From contig NC_019689.1 in the NCBI RefSeq assembly GCF_000317025.1, positions 186,001 through 250,000 of the forward strand: 64,000 nt of DNA, written 5' to 3'. Position numbers and translations under genes: made by a program. How positions within the stretch are numbered: position 1 is the stretch's first letter; the number at the start of each line of letters is the position of its first letter. Under the pieces are notes generated by a model. That model was not told the DNA's origin. It made no database searches and saw only the letters and a program-made list of their open reading frames with translations. This DNA is from Pleurocapsa sp. PCC 7327 (GTDB taxonomy: Bacteria; Cyanobacteriota; Cyanobacteriia; Cyanobacteriales; Microcystaceae). Of the stretch, positions 42,108 through 50,142 are shown in pieces.

Positions 42108-44309
42108 ATGACTCTAGACAAGGCGATCGACAAAAACCCCCCGATTGTTTCTGCCCAAGCGTCAGTAAAAGAAGCGATCGCGCTGATGGAACAAACGCAA
42201 GTCGGTTGCGTCTTGGTCGTCGAGCAGCAAAAGTTAGTCGGGAGCTTGAGCGAACGAGATGTCCTCAAATTAATTGCCTCAAGACAAGATTGGCAAGAAA
42301 TCGCGATCGCCAAAGTCATGACTCGAAACTTGGTTAGGCTTTCCGTCAAGAATGTAGCGGATCTTTCCTCTCTACTGCACCCATTGCGCCAGCATTGCCT
42401 CGAATATCTACCCATTGTGACCGAAGATAATCGAGTTTTCGGTCTCGTTACTCGTGCGAAGCTCCTAGAAAGCTTACCGCCCGAAATCACCAACGCGATC
42501 GATACGAATGCCCGACTCAGGCAAGAACTCGAAGCTTATCGGGAGATAGAAGAAGAACTGCGGACAAACGAACAAGCACTGCAACTCAACCAAAATCGCT
42601 TAGACAGCATCCTCAGTTCGATTGAAGATGTCGTTTGGTCGATAGAACCCCATAGCTTGCAGTTACTTTTCCTCAACACGGCAGTCGAGCAGGTTTACGG
42701 TCGCAAACTGGCAGAGTTTATTGAAAATATCGAACTGTGGCGAGAAGTCATTCATCCAGAAGATAAAGAACGGGTAGAAGAGGCACTCAATGCCTTGTAC
42801 TCCACTGGCAGAGAAGAATTAGAATACCGAATTTTATTACCTGACGGCGAGATCCGCTGGATTCGCGTTCGCTCCCGTCTAATTACCGATGAAGAGGGCA
42901 CGCCTGTCCGCATTGATGGCATTACTACTGATATCACAGATCGTCACAAAATTCAAGAGCAATTGCGGCACGATGCCTTTCACGATGGACTGACAGGTTT
43001 ACCCAACCGGAATTTGTTGCTCGATCGCCTCAAGCAAACCATTCGCCGCAGCCAACGACGAGATGGCTATCGCTTTGCCTTGCTCTTTTTAGACCTCGAT
43101 CGCTTTAAAATTGTTAACGACAGTCTCGGTCACGTATTCGGCGATCGCCTCTTGGTTTCCGTCGCCCATCGCCTGGAAAAATGTCAGCGTGCCGGAGATA
43201 CAGTGGCTCGTTTTGGAGGCGACGAATTTGTCATTTTGCTTGAGGAAATAGCCGATGCGAACGACGCGATTCAAATCGCCAATCGCGTCCAAAATGCCTT
43301 AAAAACGCCCATTATTATTGATAATCAGGAAATATTCGTCGCCGCTAGCATTGGCATCGTTATCGGCAATTCTAGAACTTACCCCAATCCCGAACAAGTG
43401 ACCGATCTGTTGCGAGACGCGGATATCGCCATGTATCGGGCTAAGGCTCGCAGTCAGGGAAACTACGAAGTATTCGATCCCTCGATGTATACTTATGCTC
43501 TCAAGCGATTGCAGTTAGAAAATGACCTGCGCCGAGCGCTCGCTCGCACGACTTCGCCAGAGGCAACCCAGCCGGAATTTTCCGTTTACTATCAGCCAAT
43601 TTTTTCGATCGCAACTCAGCAAATTGAAGGCTTCGAGGCGCTCGTCCGCTGGCAACACCCAGAAAAGGGGACGATCTCGCCAGTCGATTTTATCGCGATC
43701 GCAGAAGAAACGGGGCTGATCGTTCCTCTCGATCGCTGGGTTTTAAAGACGGCTTGCTACCAGTTACGCGCTTGGCAAGCGCAATTCCCAATGCCCGCAC
43801 CGCTGACTGTAAGCGTCAATCTCTCTGGCAAGCATTTTTACCAGCCTGGTTTAATCGAATTTCTCGATCGCGTTCTTGAGGAAACGGGTTTAGACGGCAG
43901 AACTTTAAAGTTAGAGATTACTGAAAGCATCGTGATTGAAAATACCGAAGCGGCAGCAATTATGCTCAAGCAACTGAGGGAGCGCCAGGTTCAAGCCTGC
44001 CTCGATGATTTTGGCACGGGCTATTCGTCTTTAAGTTATCTGCACAGTTTCCCGTTTAACACGTTAAAGATCGATCGCTCTTTCATCAAACAATTGGGCA
44101 TGGAAGAAGAAAACGATGAAATTGTCAAGGCGATTGTTAATTTGGGTTTAATCCTGGGAATGAATGTCGTTGCCGAAGGCGTAGAAACCCCAGAACAAGT
44201 GGCGCAATTGAAAGACTTGAACTGTCATTACGGGCAAGGGTATTGGTTCTCCAGACCGATGAACGGTGAAGCCATGACCGAGTTTTTGCTCGGCGCGATC
44301 GAGAGTTGA
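42108..44309 (+). CDS. CBS-PAS-GGDEF-EAL cyclic-di-GMP enzyme
   Basis: A 733-residue cytoplasmic protein combining a tandem CBS pair (about 5-125; ALMEQTQVGCVLVV, LVGSLSERDVLKLIA), a PAS/PAC unit (about 160-285), a diguanylate cyclase domain with intact GGDEF at 370-374 and an inhibitory RxxD site (Arg362-Asp365) five residues upstream, and a phosphodiesterase domain with EAL at 510-512 and DDFGTG. Both catalytic motifs look complete, so it may make or break c-di-GMP depending on signals; CBS domains often bind adenylates and could sense energy state or a cyclic dinucleotide. It follows the GTPase gene by 24 bases, almost certainly in one operon. Confidence 0.93.
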   Translation: MTLDKAIDKNPPIVSAQASVKEAIALMEQTQVGCVLVVEQQKLVGSLSERDVLKLIASRQDWQEIAIAKVMTRNLVRLSVKNVADLSSLLHPLRQHCLEYLPIVTEDNRVFGLVTRAKLLESLPPEITNAIDTNARLRQELEAYREIEEELRTNEQALQLNQNRLDSILSSIEDVVWSIEPHSLQLLFLNTAVEQVYGRKLAEFIENIELWREVIHPEDKERVEEALNALYSTGREELEYRILLPDGEIRWIRVRSRLITDEEGTPVRIDGITTDITDRHKIQEQLRHDAFHDGLTGLPNRNLLLDRLKQTIRRSQRRDGYRFALLFLDLDRFKIVNDSLGHVFGDRLLVSVAHRLEKCQRAGDTVARFGGDEFVILLEEIADANDAIQIANRVQNALKTPIIIDNQEIFVAASIGIVIGNSRTYPNPEQVTDLLRDADIAMYRAKARSQGNYEVFDPSMYTYALKRLQLENDLRRALARTTSPEATQPEFSVYYQPIFSIATQQIEGFEALVRWQHPEKGTISPVDFIAIAEETGLIVPLDRWVLKTACYQLRAWQAQFPMPAPLTVSVNLSGKHFYQPGLIEFLDRVLEETGLDGRTLKLEITESIVIENTEAAAIMLKQLRERQVQACLDDFGTGYSSLSYLHSFPFNTLKIDRSFIKQLGMEEENDEIVKAIVNLGLILGMNVVAEGVETPEQVAQLKDLNCHYGQGYWFSRPMNGEAMTEFLLGAIES

Positions 44310-44394
44310 CTTTAAGATTATGCAGATTTTCAGAATGTGTTATTTTATTAGGAAGTCCAGAGTAAGTCAGCCTAATCCCTCGCGCGATCGTGCA

Positions 44395-44516
44395 AAAAGT
44401 TACTTGAAAGATCGAGCAGGAACGGGGGAACCAAACCTGGGGCGAACCTTAGAAGGTCAAGGGGGACATCTCTCAGTCCTAGCCCGTCAGCTAACCTCGT
44501 CGGCATTGAGAGGAGA
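44395..44516 (+). promoter_or_regulatory. ydaO/yuaA-type c-di-AMP riboswitch
   Basis: The plus strand holds the conserved blocks of the ydaO-yuaA aptamer in order: CGGGGGAACC near 44423, GGGGCGAACC at 44439-44448, and CCCGTCAGCTAACCTCG from 44483, closing with GGCATTGAGAGGAG. The last two blocks are the most diagnostic of this class, which binds two c-di-AMP molecules and usually turns genes off at high ligand. The next convincing gene downstream is the ArsB/NhaD-type transporter at 44929, and c-di-AMP riboswitches typically control ion or osmolyte transporters. The 412-base stretch between them holds only weak small ORFs; I could not pick out the expression platform. Confidence 0.85.
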
Positions 44517-44928
44517 TTGAAGAGGCAGAATTTCAACTTTTGCCCTCATCAGCATTCCTGGTTGGTACTGCTCTGTGTTGTCGTACCTACTTTTAATAAT
44601 TGAGGGTAGCTTATATGAACATGCTAACGCTTGCCATTGCAGGTCAAGGCGCGTGGAAACCTATAATCCGAATAGGACGAGATTCTATTTCATTCGATGC
44701 ATTGAAGTCAGCGATTTCCTGGGGAAGCGCTTTGCCGATCGCTAATCCTATTAATAAAATACTCATGCTACCCAGAGTTGTAATTATTTCTAAAGCAAAT
44801 CGTTCGTCCAGTTTTATTAGTATCAAATAAATAGTTAAACGGTTATTTATGCTGGTAGGACGTAAAGAATTTTTGGTTAAATAGTCCTCCGATATATGTT
44901 TTTGTCGATCTTACAGTTTGAGGGAGCA

Positions 44929-46266
44929 ATGGAATTACACGCGATCGTTGCAGCTTCGGTTTTTACTGGTGTAATCGTTATCATTATGTTTGAGTGGTTA
45001 CACCTGACAGTTGCTGCATTACTAGGCGCATTAATTTTAGTTTTTGCCCATGTCATGACCCTATCAGAAGCAATAGGCTATATCAGTCGAAGTTATGCGA
45101 CATTAGCTTTGTTTTTTGGGGTTATGGTCTTGGTTCGTGCTTTTGAACCGACTAAAATTTTTGAATATTTAGCCATGCAAATGGTGCTGATTGCTAAAGG
45201 TAGCGGGAAACTATTGCTTTTGGGAATCGTAGCTATTACTACGCCTATTTGTGCGGTTTTACCCAATGCTACTACGGTAATGCTATTAGCGCCTTTAATT
45301 CCCCCAATTGCTCAAGATATTGGCGTAGATTTTGTTCCTTTACTCATCTTGATGGTATTTGTGGCTAACAGTGCTGGTTTATTGACGCTAGTAGGCGATC
45401 CGGCGACGTTTATCGTCGGAGATTCTGTCAATATTACCTTTACAGATTACCTAAAAAACTTGAGTTTAGGAGGCGTGTTAGCCGTTGTGTCTGTTGTTGC
45501 AATTATGCCTTTTTTATTCTCAAAAATTTGGCAAACTAAATTTGAAAATTTAGAGCAAATACCGCACCCAAAAATTAATCATCCCAGAGTATTAGCGGTG
45601 GGAGGAATAATTGTTTTATTCGTTCTCATCTTTTTTGTTATTGGCGAGGAAGCTTTGCCAATTCCTATTCCTCCCGCTGCCGTAGCATTATTAGGTGCGG
45701 CTTTAGCTTTGTTATTAGCTCATCAGACTAAAATCGATACTGTTCACAATATTTTGCGAGATGTAGATTGGAGTACTTTGCTCTTTTTTATGTCTATTTT
45801 TGTCTTGATTGGCGGACTAGAAAAAACAGGAATTGTTAGTAATTTATCAAGATTATTAGCAATAATTTTAGGACAAAATATTGCCTTGGGTGCGATTCTT
45901 TTAATCTTCGTTGTTGGGATATTATCCAGCGTCGTTCCTAATATTCCTCTGGTCGTAGCGATGGTTCCCTTACTCAAGGAGTACCTTGTCAATGTCGGAT
46001 ATGTCGGACAGAATGTGCTCAATAATAATTTTGACGGGCAGTTGCCACCTGAAGTTTTACCGCTTTTCTACGCGATGATGTTTGGGGCAACGTTAGGAGG
46101 AAATGGAACGTTAGTCGGTGCTTCTTCTAACATTGTTGCAGCAGGAATTTCAGAACAACACGGGAAAGTTATTTCCTTCAAAACATTTCTGCAATATGGA
46201 ATACCCGTAATGGGAGTGCAATTGCTAACATCGGCATTATATATCACAATTTTCCATCTGATTTAG
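44929..46266 (+). CDS. ArsB/NhaD/SLC13-type ion transporter
   Basis: An integral membrane transporter of about 445 residues with ten to twelve hydrophobic segments, in the ion-transporter superfamily that includes ArsB, NhaD and CitMHS. The two half-repeats are marked by AVLPNATTVMLLAPLIPPIA and ATLGGNGTLVGASSNIVAAG, with LTLVGDPATFIVGDSVNITF between, the substrate and ion-binding loops of the family. I place the start at the ATG at 44929 (MELHAIVAASVF), preceded by a GAGG stretch; an in-frame ATG at 44896 lacks a ribosome site. The upstream c-di-AMP riboswitch suggests a role in sodium, potassium or osmolyte balance, but the substrate is not determined. Confidence 0.88.
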   Translation: MELHAIVAASVFTGVIVIIMFEWLHLTVAALLGALILVFAHVMTLSEAIGYISRSYATLALFFGVMVLVRAFEPTKIFEYLAMQMVLIAKGSGKLLLLGIVAITTPICAVLPNATTVMLLAPLIPPIAQDIGVDFVPLLILMVFVANSAGLLTLVGDPATFIVGDSVNITFTDYLKNLSLGGVLAVVSVVAIMPFLFSKIWQTKFENLEQIPHPKINHPRVLAVGGIIVLFVLIFFVIGEEALPIPIPPAAVALLGAALALLLAHQTKIDTVHNILRDVDWSTLLFFMSIFVLIGGLEKTGIVSNLSRLLAIILGQNIALGAILLIFVVGILSSVVPNIPLVVAMVPLLKEYLVNVGYVGQNVLNNNFDGQLPPEVLPLFYAMMFGATLGGNGTLVGASSNIVAAGISEQHGKVISFKTFLQYGIPVMGVQLLTSALYITIFHLI

Positions 46267-46282
46267 CAGCAAAGCGCATCCC

Positions 46283-46885
46283 ATGCATTTGAGGTTTTCT
46301 CAAGATATCGAGGCAATTTTAAAGCGGTTAGCAACTCATCCAATAACGCTGCAAGATATTTTAGAGGAAACCTCCGAACGAGGATTTAGTTTAATAATTT
46401 TTCTGTTGGCTCTACCTTTTTTATTTCCCATGCCGCCTGGATTGCCAGGTATTATAGGTCCAGCATCGATTTTATTAGCAGGACAAATGGCATTGGGAAG
46501 GCATAAACCTTGGTTACCTAAAAGAATTGCTCGTTTTCGTTTTCCTCAAAAGATTGCACTACAACTGCTATCAAAACTGAAACAAATTACCAAAATTATT
46601 GAAAAAATTACTCGTCCTCGATTGGCGATCGTAGCTAATAATCGCTATATTTGGAGAGTGAATGGACTTTTAATTGTATGGCTGACGATTTTGTTAATAT
46701 TGCCAATTCCCGGTACTAATCCTTTGCCGACCATCGGTATTTTACTGCTGAGTGTAGCGACTTTGGAAGCCGATGGTTTATTAATGTGTATTGCCTATTT
46801 GTGGAGTATTTTGATTACTGGTTTGATTATCTTCCTTGGCTACTCCCTTCTACAAACGTCTATTCTAATAATTAATATTAATTGA
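46283..46885 (+). CDS. ExoD family exopolysaccharide protein
   Basis: A 200-residue membrane protein with three or four hydrophobic segments. LEETSERGFSLIIFLLALPFLFPMPPGLPG at about residues 27-56 is the signature of the ExoD family, first tied to exopolysaccharide production and alkali tolerance in rhizobia. It starts 16 bases after the transporter stop, so both genes are probably under the same riboswitch, which would fit pH or ion stress. Biochemical function unknown. Confidence 0.88.
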   Translation: MHLRFSQDIEAILKRLATHPITLQDILEETSERGFSLIIFLLALPFLFPMPPGLPGIIGPASILLAGQMALGRHKPWLPKRIARFRFPQKIALQLLSKLKQITKIIEKITRPRLAIVANNRYIWRVNGLLIVWLTILLILPIPGTNPLPTIGILLLSVATLEADGLLMCIAYLWSILITGLIIFLGYSLLQTSILIININ

Positions 46886-46920
46886 AGAATTCTAGTTGAG
46901 TGACAAAACTCAAATCGCCT

Positions 46921-47010
46921 TCACCCCAACCCCTCTCCCCGAGCGGGAGAGGGGCTTTCAACTTAAGACTTTTGCCTGAAGTCCCTTCGCCTCTTGTGGG
47001 AGAAGGGATT
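46921..47010. repeat. CCCCTCTCCC palindrome repeat
   Basis: A perfect ten-pair hairpin (CCCCTCTCCC at 46930-46939, GGGAGAGGGG at 46945-46954) is followed by a second stem (TCCCTTC at 46982-46988, GAAGGGA at 47002-47008). The same CACCCCAACCCCTCTCCC motif occurs in opposite orientation at 50016-50060. This is a dispersed palindromic repeat of a type abundant in cyanobacterial intergenic DNA; it may also end the transporter-exoD transcript. Confidence 0.7.
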
Positions 47011-47165
47011 TAGGGATGAGCAAACAAAGATTTGTCAGTCAACCAGGAAGAATTTTATAAACAAAATGAGAATAATGAGACAGCCAATCGATTTTCACAG
47101 GCTATCCCAAAAGTATAGAATATCATGTTGAGCGTAGCGATCGCGAAGCAAAACACTTATCCAAC

Positions 47166-47717
47166 ATGACCGTAACCGTTGCTAAATGGACAATAGATGA
47201 GTATCATCGCATGATTGCGGCGGGGATATTAACCGACAGGCGCGTAGAACTGCTGAAGGGAGAAATTGTAGAGATGCCCCCTGAAGGAGAATCCCACGCC
47301 TACTTTAGCACCGAAGCGGCGGAATATCTAATTCGGTTATTGGGCGATCGCGCTATGGTGCGAGCGAGCAAACCGATTACGCTTCCTAACGATTCCGAAC
47401 CCGAACCCGATCTCGCGATCGTGCAACGGTTGGGACGCGAATATCTAGAGCATCACCCTTATCCTGAAAATATTTTTTGGCTGATTGAATATTCGGATTC
47501 CAGCTTAGAGAAAGACTTGGAAACGAAAAGCAAAGTCTACGCCGAGGCTAACATCCTTGAGTACTGGGTAGTCAATCTTAAAAAGAGACAACTGATAGTA
47601 TTTCGAGATCCTCAAGATGGAGAATATGGTTCAAAGTCCACGCTTACTGGAGGAACAGTTTATCCATTAGCATTCCCAAATGTAGCTGTATCGGTAAATT
47701 CAATTGTTAGCACATAA
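47166..47717 (+). CDS. Uma2 family endonuclease-like protein
   Basis: A 183-residue Uma2 (DUF820) protein. N-terminal KWTIDEYHRMIAAGILTDRRVELLKGEIVEMPPEG is the typical family start; the PD-(D/E)XK core is SEPEPDLAIV, then IFWLIEYSDSSLEKDLETKSKVYAEANILEYWVV. No partner gene is near. Intact, unlike the neighbouring toxin-antitoxin remnant at 20252. Role unknown; the family is proposed to include transposon-derived nucleases. Confidence 0.9.
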   Translation: MTVTVAKWTIDEYHRMIAAGILTDRRVELLKGEIVEMPPEGESHAYFSTEAAEYLIRLLGDRAMVRASKPITLPNDSEPEPDLAIVQRLGREYLEHHPYPENIFWLIEYSDSSLEKDLETKSKVYAEANILEYWVVNLKKRQLIVFRDPQDGEYGSKSTLTGGTVYPLAFPNVAVSVNSIVST

Positions 47718-47957
47718 TCATAATGATGTTTGCTTCGGATTTCTCTTTGTCGGGCGGGATGTTGCGTTATAAAAAATATTTATTTCTTAAATAATTCCCG
47801 TCTAGCGTAGGGAGAATTTTTATTGATGACTACTGATGGATCTCGATCGCCTCGTTTTTCTGATAAGGCAAGACTAAGAGTAGATGTAGCGATCGAGACC
47901 GATCTGATTAACTGTCTATAAGCTCAAGCTTGGATTTATTTATCAGGATTAAAAACA

Positions 47958-48173
47958 ATGTCGGCAGCAAAACCCCTTCAAGGAATAGAGTTAATTAACT
48001 GCGCTCGAGCCAATGCCAAGCTGGGTTTAGAAACCGCTACCTGGCAATGTGGATACGGTGATGATCCCCAACTTTTTCTACAAAATCTTCAATTTGCTTG
48101 TCATAGAATTGGAATAGATATTGAGCACTTAAAAATCGGACGTTTCGATCGCAGAACGACAAATCGTTCCTGA
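47958..48173 (+). CDS. small conserved cyanobacterial protein
   Basis: A 71-residue soluble protein. KPLQGIELINCARANAKLGLETATWQCGYG with DDPQLFLQNLQFACHRIGIDIE resembles a small family I have seen only in cyanobacteria; no function is known. Two cysteines (in INCAR and QCGYG) and a third in FACHR are spaced regularly. The start has a purine-rich stretch shortly before it. It stands alone, 240 bases after the Uma2 gene. Confidence 0.6.
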   Translation: MSAAKPLQGIELINCARANAKLGLETATWQCGYGDDPQLFLQNLQFACHRIGIDIEHLKIGRFDRRTTNRS

Positions 48174-48410
48174 GTAGCCAGAGAATAAAAAATAGCATTT
48201 TGGTTTATCCGTCTAAAGATAGAACTAAAAAACTAGGGATTTAACTTATGTCTGTCTAAAGTTAGAGCGCGTTTTGTTAAGGAGGCTTTTCGCGCGATCG
48301 AGTTAATTAACTATTCCTTAGGATTGAAAAAAAGTCATAAAAAAGGAAGATGTGCGAATATAGCAATTCCTATAATCTTGAGAAAGAAATGAAAATAAAG
48401 TGAAGGATTC

Positions 48411-48620
48411 ATGCATTTGTTAATAGAAACTTACACCAATACTCCCCATTTTCCAGTGGCAGCAACATTGTCCTTGATAGTGGGATTTATTGCTGCTACA
48501 ACGATTGGATCTATCGCTTGGTATAACTCTAAGCGTCCTGTAGGTTGGGAAAATAAAGAACGTCCCGATATCGTACCCGAACTCGATACCTCCGATACGA
48601 TGCCCAAGATCGAGCAATAG
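48411..48620 (+). CDS. small single-span membrane protein
   Basis: A 69-residue protein with a short N-terminus (MHLLIETYTNTPHFP), one strong hydrophobic helix (VAATLSLIVGFIAATTIGSIAWYN) and an acidic tail with RPVGWENKERPDIVPELD. The form is that of thylakoid or plasma-membrane accessory subunits; it may belong with small photosystem II assembly proteins such as Psb35, but I could not confirm that. It is 45 bases before the next gene on the same strand, so probably cotranscribed with it. Confidence 0.7.
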   Translation: MHLLIETYTNTPHFPVAATLSLIVGFIAATTIGSIAWYNSKRPVGWENKERPDIVPELDTSDTMPKIEQ

Positions 48621-48665
48621 AAAAACTTATTTTCGATCGCAAACATTTTCTAGGAGCAATTTATC

Positions 48666-48980
48666 ATGAAACCAGAAGCAAAAACTAACGAAAATTACGA
48701 TGCGCACATCATTCCCGCTGAAACCGCAGCACGCGAGGAAAGAGAGGGAGAAAACTTTAAGAAAACCCCCAAACCAGAGAAAGAACTCGACACTACCAGA
48801 GGATATACTGTAGACAAAGAAGGACTCCTAAACAACTATGCGATCGAACCTGAAATGTATTATGAAGAACCTGGCGATCGCAGAGAAATCGAAGAAGCGG
48901 AAAAAGCCGAACGCGCTCAAGAGTTAAAAGAAATCAACGAAGAAGGCGGACAAGGTAGAAAAGGGCAGGGAGTTATCTAA
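48666..48980 (+). CDS. highly charged hydrophilic protein
   Basis: A 104-residue protein, more than half Glu, Lys, Arg, Asp and Asn, with no hydrophobic segment and little predicted fold; LEA- or hydrophilin-like in composition. A recognisable central piece is RGYTVDKEGLLNNYAIEPEMYYEEPG. The AGGAGC eight bases before the ATG supports the start. It is followed by a clear terminator at 49035-49061. Function unknown; stress protection is a guess from composition. Confidence 0.65.
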   Translation: MKPEAKTNENYDAHIIPAETAAREEREGENFKKTPKPEKELDTTRGYTVDKEGLLNNYAIEPEMYYEEPGDRREIEEAEKAERAQELKEINEEGGQGRKGQGVI

Positions 48981-49034
48981 GTTCAATGCCTGTGAGTCTA
49001 AATAGCTTCGTCTATGTCTGAGAGATTGATATGC

Positions 49035-49061
49035 AAGCCTAGCCCATGTGCTAGGCTTTTT
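49035..49061 (+). terminator. rho-independent terminator
   Basis: AGCCTAGC (49036-49043) pairs perfectly with GCTAGGCT (49050-49057) over a six-base loop, followed by a T run. It ends the transcript of the two small genes at 48411-48980. Confidence 0.88.
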
Positions 49062-49081
49062 AATTGAAAGATAAAAATTTT

Positions 49082-49915
49082 TCAGAGCGAACGAGTAGCG
49101 ATCGCGCCGGTTGTAAACGTTGGAGATTTGCCCTCCAAACAATCGATAAAAACAGTCATGTCTTGCATTTGTGCTGCGCCAAAAATCGTCGCAAAAGAAA
49201 TATCAGCAGCATCTCGTCCCGTACCGATGCGAATCATTCCCTCTAGAGGTGCAAGGCGAGTCGGATCGAATAGATACCAGCGATCGCCCAAATAAGCCTC
49301 AAAAACTGCATGGAAATCCGGCGGTTGTAGCTGATGTGAATATACTGACACAAATCGTGCAGGAATGTTTAAGGCACGACAGAAAGCAATCCCCAAATGG
49401 GCAAAATCCCGACAAACTCCAGCTCTTTCCGTTACGATGTCGAAAGCAGAAGTCTGGGAATTCGTGCTTCCCGATAAGTAAGTAACATTGTCATAAATCC
49501 AGTTGCAGATTGCAGTGACTCTAGAATAGCCGGGTTGTAGCTTGCCAAATTCTTGTTGTGCCAAACGCATCAAGCGATCTGATTGGCAGTACCGCGACGG
49601 AAACAAATAATGCAACTTATCTAGGGGTAACTCCGCAGGCGCAACTTCAGCAATCGAGTTAGGATCTTCGTCGAGGTAAGATAGTTCGACAGTTGCCTGA
49701 TAGGAAACTTGTAGATCGCCTTCTGGTGCATTTACCCGAAGATATCGGTTCTCAAGCACAGGAGAAATATATTCTTCATAATCCAGCGACGGTTCAAATT
49801 TTATGGTTTCCTGAAGAATATTTTGATAGTTGTTTTTAGCCGCACAAATATTGAAAATTAAAGTACTAGGTGCGGAAATGCTGTAATTTAGCTGACATCC
49901 AAGATTGAATTTCAT
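49082..49915 (-). CDS. transglutaminase-like cysteine peptidase family protein
   Basis: A 277-residue protein with an N-terminal beta region and a transglutaminase-like core. The catalytic triad is visible: Cys168 in RAGVCRDFAHLG, His202 in PPDFHAVFEAYLG and Asp217 in WYLFDPTR. No signal peptide. Bacterial members act as cysteine proteases or amide hydrolases; the substrate is unknown. It is convergent with the charged small protein and separated from it by the terminator at 49035. Confidence 0.9.
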   Translation of the reverse strand: MKFNLGCQLNYSISAPSTLIFNICAAKNNYQNILQETIKFEPSLDYEEYISPVLENRYLRVNAPEGDLQVSYQATVELSYLDEDPNSIAEVAPAELPLDKLHYLFPSRYCQSDRLMRLAQQEFGKLQPGYSRVTAICNWIYDNVTYLSGSTNSQTSAFDIVTERAGVCRDFAHLGIAFCRALNIPARFVSVYSHQLQPPDFHAVFEAYLGDRWYLFDPTRLAPLEGMIRIGTGRDAADISFATIFGAAQMQDMTVFIDCLEGKSPTFTTGAIATRSL

Positions 49916-50015
49916 AGACTGCGAACCGTTTTTTGTTTAAGCTTTGCAAGTGTTTCTCGGAAAAAAAGTAGCGATCGCTTGGGTTATACCAATTTTCATT
50001 AGTCGCGATCGACAT

Positions 50016-50060
50016 CCTTCTCTCCTCTCCCAAATTGGGAGAGGGGTTGGGGGTGAGGGC
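50016..50060. repeat. CCTCTCCC palindrome repeat, inverted copy
   Basis: CCTCTCCC (50024-50031) pairs with GGGAGAGG (50037-50044) and is followed by GGTTGGGGGTGAGGGC, the reverse complement of the arm seen at 46921-46939. Second copy of the same repeat family, lying between the transglutaminase and GH13 genes. Confidence 0.65.
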
Positions 50061-50142
50061 AATCAACCATCTCTGTCATTACTTTTGAACAATGGTATTA
50101 AAAAGCGATCGAGCTACAAATGTTACTTACGATTCTTTGCAA

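Noticed and set aside
44600-44830. Small ORFs on both strands after the riboswitch
   Set aside because: Both begin at TTG, overlap each other antisense and show no recognisable family; kept only as a finding about the interval.
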